Below are positions 59,666-64,000 of a stretch of 64,000 nt of DNA, one piece after another. Origin of the DNA: Liolophura sinensis (taxonomy: Eukaryota > Mollusca > Polyplacophora > Chitonida > Chitonidae); contig NC_088295.1 of the NCBI RefSeq assembly GCF_032854445.1, positions 89,735,836 through 89,799,835 on the forward strand. The letters are read 5' to 3'. A model generated the notes under the pieces. That model was not told where the DNA came from. It did not search any database and saw only the letters and a program-made list of their open reading frames with translations. Both the position numbers and the translations under genes were made by a program. Position 1 is the first letter of the stretch, and the number at the start of each line of letters is the position of its first letter.

Positions 59666-60845
59666 ACACAGGGACAAAAAACATGGTTTCAGTTAAATGT
59701 GCCATATACATAAGTATAGACTACTTCATCAGCATGTGTAAAAATAGAGCATCGACGACCTCCCTGAGAGAGCCATCCTAAAACTAAATCAGTATAACAA
59801 CATATTTATGTTCCACACTGTCAAATTTGATTCAAATAATGCGGCAACTGATAGAAAACACCGAGGCGTAAAATCAGCTTATCCTAAGATATGGGTATTC
59901 CCTATCAATTTCCTACCCCTAATTATTTGTGAAAACAAGTTGGCCACCAAAATAACAGGCACAAACAGTTAGGTGCAGTTGTCACATATGTTGATAAATG
60001 TATCAAGTACAGTGAATTTACTGACCTAAAACAGCTAAAAAAATATTGCAAAAAGGGAAAATTTACCCCCCCCCCGCCCCCATGGAGTGGACTTTTCAGG
60101 AAATGCGTGTAGGATATCTTGTTTATCTGTTCACATTTCAGAAAACATCTCACACCTAAAACGTGTATATAGCGCGAACTTTGTAGTGCATTCTAGATTA
60201 GGCAATATACATTTATTGCGGTGAACAGTCAGACTGATTTTTATAGGCTCATGCATGAATAAATAGACTGGATAAAATATTAACAGACACTGAATGCTTA
60301 TTAGGAACTACGTCTTACCAGATTCCAAACTATGTGCAGTTTCACACCTTTGGCCTCGTGCGTCAAACAGGCAAAACATTCCCGCGGTTCGTGGGGTTAT
60401 GGCGACTATCATCGAAGAGCGTGGATAAAAAGACACCGTTGTCTCATTAACTTGAATTTACACATATAAACATTTTTTTAATTATTTCTTAAAAAGCTTT
60501 TATGGATACCTATAAACAAAATCTTCTTATCCACTAACAACGTTGTCTCAAAGAAGTTTAATTAATGTTGTACGGTTCATAATTGCTGAGGTAAACTGTT
60601 ATTGCTAACCATCCGTAATTTTATCTATGGATGCTGATCTTACGCATGATTCGTGCTTTTAGTTGTAGAGTTTAATTATGTAAAAGACTGCAACATAGAG
60701 AGTAAAACCAGAGTTCACACCTATACTCGTGTTTTTGGCTCTGTTTGCTAACCTTACAAGTGTCGTCGTGATTTAGCTAACCTTACATTTATTATCCATA
60801 CATTTGCTATTTTCACAGCTATACATTCGTAAATTTGGCTATAGT
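59666..60845. other. Region downstream of MFS copy 3
   Basis: No gene recognised. A C-rich run near 60067-60080 is notable only for composition. Confidence 0.5.
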
Positions 60846-61315
60846 TGCCAACCTTACACACATTTACTTACATTCGTGATTTTTGTCGTAGTTGCCGACC
60901 TTACACACATTTACTCACATTCGTGATTTTTGTCGTAGTTGCCGACCTTACACACATTTACTTACATTCGTGATTTTTGTCGTAGCTGCCGACCTTACAC
61001 ACATTTACTTACATTCGTGATTTTTGTCGTAGCTGCCGACCTTACACACATTTACTTACATTCGTGATTTTTGTCGTAGTTGCCGACCTTACACACATTT
61101 ACTTACATTCGTGATTTTTGTCGTAGTTGCCGACCTTACACACATTTACTTACATTCGTGATTTTTGTCGTAGTTGCCGACCTTACACACATTTACTTAC
61201 ATTCGTGATTTTTGTCGTAGTTGCCGACCTTACACACATTTACTTACATTCGTGATTTTTGTCGTAGTTTCCGACCTTACACACGTTTACTTACATTCGT
61301 GATTTTTGTCCTCGT
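60846..61315. repeat. 47-bp minisatellite, about 9 copies
   Basis: Unit 'ttacacacatttacttacat' then 'tcgtgatttttgtcgtagtt' and 'gccgacc', nearly identical in the middle, with degenerate units before (60770-60890) and a decayed tail after. A unit not divisible by three, so no long open frame forms. Confidence 0.93.
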
Positions 61316-61544
61316 TGTTTTTTGTTGTTTTTTTTTGTCAATCGTTATTTTATCGGCATTATATTTTTTGCATACATTCGAGACTAAAAGTGTATATGGT
61401 AGCCTTATCTGTACTTTATTTAGGATTGTAAATGTATACGTTAATGTTACTTTGTACATTCGGGATTTTGTTTAAATTTGTCCTAATCTTATGGAGTTGC
61501 TAACCGGACATGGACATTCGTGATTTTTGTCATAGTTACTAACC

Positions 61545-61687
61545 TTACTTGCATCCACTCTGGATGATCGTGGTTTTCCCCGGGTTCTACCCCGTTTCCT
61601 CCCACCATAATGCTGAAATCATAATAAGTGAAATATTCCTGAATAGGCCTACGGCGTAAAACATCCATCAAATAAATAAATAAATAC
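61545..61687 (+). repeat. SINE, family A (3' part)
   Basis: 'ctctggatgatcgtggtttt', 'cccgtttcctcccaccataa', 'ataagtgaaatattcctgaa', then 'tacggcgtaaaacatccatc' and an (aaat)n tail. The insertion interrupts the decayed end of the 47-bp array. Confidence 0.78.
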
Positions 61688-61689
61688 TT

Positions 61690-63540
61690 GCACCCACATT
61701 TGTAAATTTAGACACATTCGTTAATCTTACACCTTCATTCGGGATTTTAATCATAAATGCTAACCTTACATTACTCATTTTAGTTCTTTTAGTTCTACAA
61801 TCGCACATACACGCACGCATGAATCAAACAAATATATGTAAACAACTGTTTGCATGTATATGCATCATTTAGGCGTAAGAATTTCAAATGTTTGGCAAAA
61901 CTGAGAGTAAATCCAATTAAGAAAGTATACAAATTAATTACATTTTCATAATAAATGGATTGTCACTTGTCAAGTAACACTAATGAATTTTCCCAATTTT
62001 GCCCCCCAAAACTTTTATTGATTATTGCTTACTCACAACACATAAAACAGCACCTGAAGCGATGAGATAGGGAAAAGGCTGGTTGATGTGGAGAAGATTA
62101 AATTAGTCGTCATTACGTCATTACATCACGTCATCACCTGAGGCGATGCAGCAATGACAACGTTTCAACCTAGGGCTTTATCATTGCCTTTTACATACGT
62201 GTAGTGCTAGAATGTAGGCTAACGATACGGTCGCCTGTTAACACCATTTTTAACATTTTCTGCAATTTTTTTTTTTGATTTGTAATGATTCAAAGGTTTT
62301 TACAGTGGAAACTAGACATAAGGAATAAAGTGTTTAAAGTATATGCATGAGCCAATTGAAGGAGACACCGAAATCCTTAATTAGCTAAAATTGGTAACTT
62401 CGGTTACAAACATAATGAAGAAAGTTTATTACATTGGGAGCTACTAGAGAGCCCTGACACTGATCGCCGCGTCGCCTGCACTGCATTTGCATGCTTACGG
62501 GCCACGTAATATATTCCACTGACTTTCACGTTAAAATTCCTTGTTACTGCATAGTTCCTAATGCTGCTCTCCCACAGGCTACAACTCTTTCCCCTACTGT
62601 TTTATATCTGAAGTCCGTTTGACTTGAGACTCCTAATGCGGTCGTTTAATTGCCCTGGCTATATCTTAACATGTCGGCGTGTTGAGTCTTACATGGTCGG
62701 CACACTTTCACGACAGTCTTGAACATGTCCAAAACTGTCGTGAAACTCTGCCACGACTTCACAGTCGTGATATTGTCTTTGCTAGCGTCGTAATGTCATC
62801 GTGCAATTATCTCGATTCGGTCCGAAAGATCGGCATTTGGTTTGAATTTATCGTCATTAAGCCGTGTTGTGCTGTAAGCCTTTTTTGGACAACGGTGACC
62901 ACGACCTTTCACGACTATTCCCGATCATCCCATGTTGTCCGTGATAGTTATGACGGAAATGGTCAAGGCGCCAAAAACGTCACTTCCAGTTATGTCTTGA
63001 ATTAGTCTTGAAACACTCGTATTCAATCGTGAAATTTTGTTTGCCGAATGACCGCCGTAGACAACGACAACTGCGTGGCGAGCGCTGGAGATGGTCGTAA
63101 ACAGTCGGGAATGTAGTCGTGGTCAGTGAGAGAGGGGCTTAAAGCTGCACAATCCAAACTCTTAACCTCTCGTTGGTAAACCAATAGAATTTTTGAGCTC
63201 CTGCTTCTTGAGCACAACAGAGATCTGGAAGTGTCAGCTTGACAGCAGTGACGCAGTGTTTATCCGCTCAAACTTTACACCCACCAAAACACTTCAAAAA
63301 CTGCCGTAAAGGATAATAATCCAAGAACAGAGACAAAATGCACAGAAAGTCAGCAAAAACGTCACAATACTTAGTGTTTAAAGGAGCTGCATTTGCTTTC
63401 TTCCCGACCCGAAATCGATCGATATTGTGTATTACTGACATTTTAAAAAATCCACGAATGTGTTAATGAACGCCTTTGATATAATCAGAATCTTGTTTGT
63501 GTCATAAAAAATATTGCTATGCATATTGCGTATTCTATCC
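61690..63540. other. Non-coding region with a GTCGTGA-rich block
   Basis: No gene recognised. Between 62680 and 63140, 'gtcgtga', 'tcacgac' and 'accacgac' occur many times in both orientations, as in a self-complementary transposon remnant. The plus-strand frame 62679-63005 has no domain. Confidence 0.45.
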
Positions 63541-64000
63541 AGTCTGCATGTCTGCATGTTCGCATGTCGACATAAGTCATCATGTCCATAAGCCCACAAG
63601 CCCACGTATCCACACGTCCATAAGTCCTCATGTCCGCACGCCCATAAGTCATCATGTTCACACGCCTATAATTCCTCATATCCACACATCCGTAAGGCAT
63701 CATGTCGACACGCCCATAAATCCTCATGTCCACACGTCCATAAGGCATAATGTCCACACGCTCATAAGCCCACATGTCGACACGTCCATAAGTCCTCATA
63801 TCCACACATCCATAAGTCCTCATGTACACACATTCATAAGTCAACATGTCCACATGTATATGTCATAATGTCCACACCTCCATAAGTCATCATGTCCACA
63901 CATCAACAAGTCATGATGTCCACATGTCCATAAGTCATTATGTTCACACTTACATAAGTCATCATGTCCACAGGGCCATAAGTTCACGTGTCCACACATC
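63541..64000. repeat. 24-bp minisatellite running off the window end
   Basis: Unit 'cataagtcctcatgtccaca' plus 'cgtc', about 19 copies with substitutions and some 18-bp spacings. Multiples of three keep both strands open (123 and 122 codons). The right boundary is outside the window. Confidence 0.92.

Noticed and set aside
63485..63868. Two ~122-codon repeat frames at the window end
   Set aside because: 24-bp satellite read in frame on both strands; low complexity His/Pro or Tyr/Val/Asp repeats only.

Overview
This is a window of animal nuclear DNA. Genes are split by many introns with GT-AG boundaries (and one GC-AG), AATAAA signals follow stop codons, and minisatellites, tRNA-derived SINE fragments and decayed DNA transposons are dense. 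The interspersed repeats, with 'aagtgaaat..ttgagta..acgtaaaacac' tails and a second family carrying 'tttttcagtcatatgac', look like those common in mollusc genomes, so I infer a lophotrochozoan, probably a mollusc. No bacterial, plasmid or viral gene was seen.

Layout. 1-4.8 kb: no supportable gene. 4.8-17.9 kb, minus strand: an eight-exon gene whose spliced 384-residue product I recognise as a SNAPC2 (SNAP45) homologue, a subunit of the snRNA-promoter factor SNAPc. Its stop codon lies inside the end unit of a 2.1-kb, ~54-bp minisatellite, and its second intron holds a decayed Tigger/pogo transposon (12993-15269). 17.9-22.3 kb: the divergent intergenic interval, with two adjacent tandem arrays and a CRE/CCAAT-bearing stretch before the next gene. 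22.3-33.5 kb, plus strand: a complete nine-exon GSK3 (GSK3-beta type) gene of 420 residues, co-linear with human GSK3B numbering through residue 303, with one GC-AG intron. 33.5-43.1 kb: the GSK3 3' region, a SINE, a 755-bp Tc1/mariner-like deletion derivative with ~170-bp inverted repeats, a 44-bp satellite with higher-order structure and a ~90-bp diverged array. 43.1-59.7 kb, plus strand: a tandem family of MFS transporter genes (nodulin-like/monocarboxylate-transporter-like, substrate unknown). The first copy is intact (three exons, 439 residues); the second and third are pseudogenes with frameshifts, stop codons, lost splice sites and a large deletion. 59.7-64 kb: only tandem arrays, a SINE tail and an unexplained GTCGTGA-rich block.

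The genes do not form a pathway: SNAPC2 acts in snRNA transcription, GSK3 is a signalling kinase, and the MFS copies are a local duplication cluster. The points most worth a second look are the overlap of the SNAPC2 coding end with the minisatellite, the GC-AG intron in GSK3, the one-intact/two-dead MFS cluster with a 75-bp minisatellite abutting exon 1 of the live copy, and the number of unrelated tandem arrays (about a dozen in 64 kb). I did not find evidence of a new multi-gene system.
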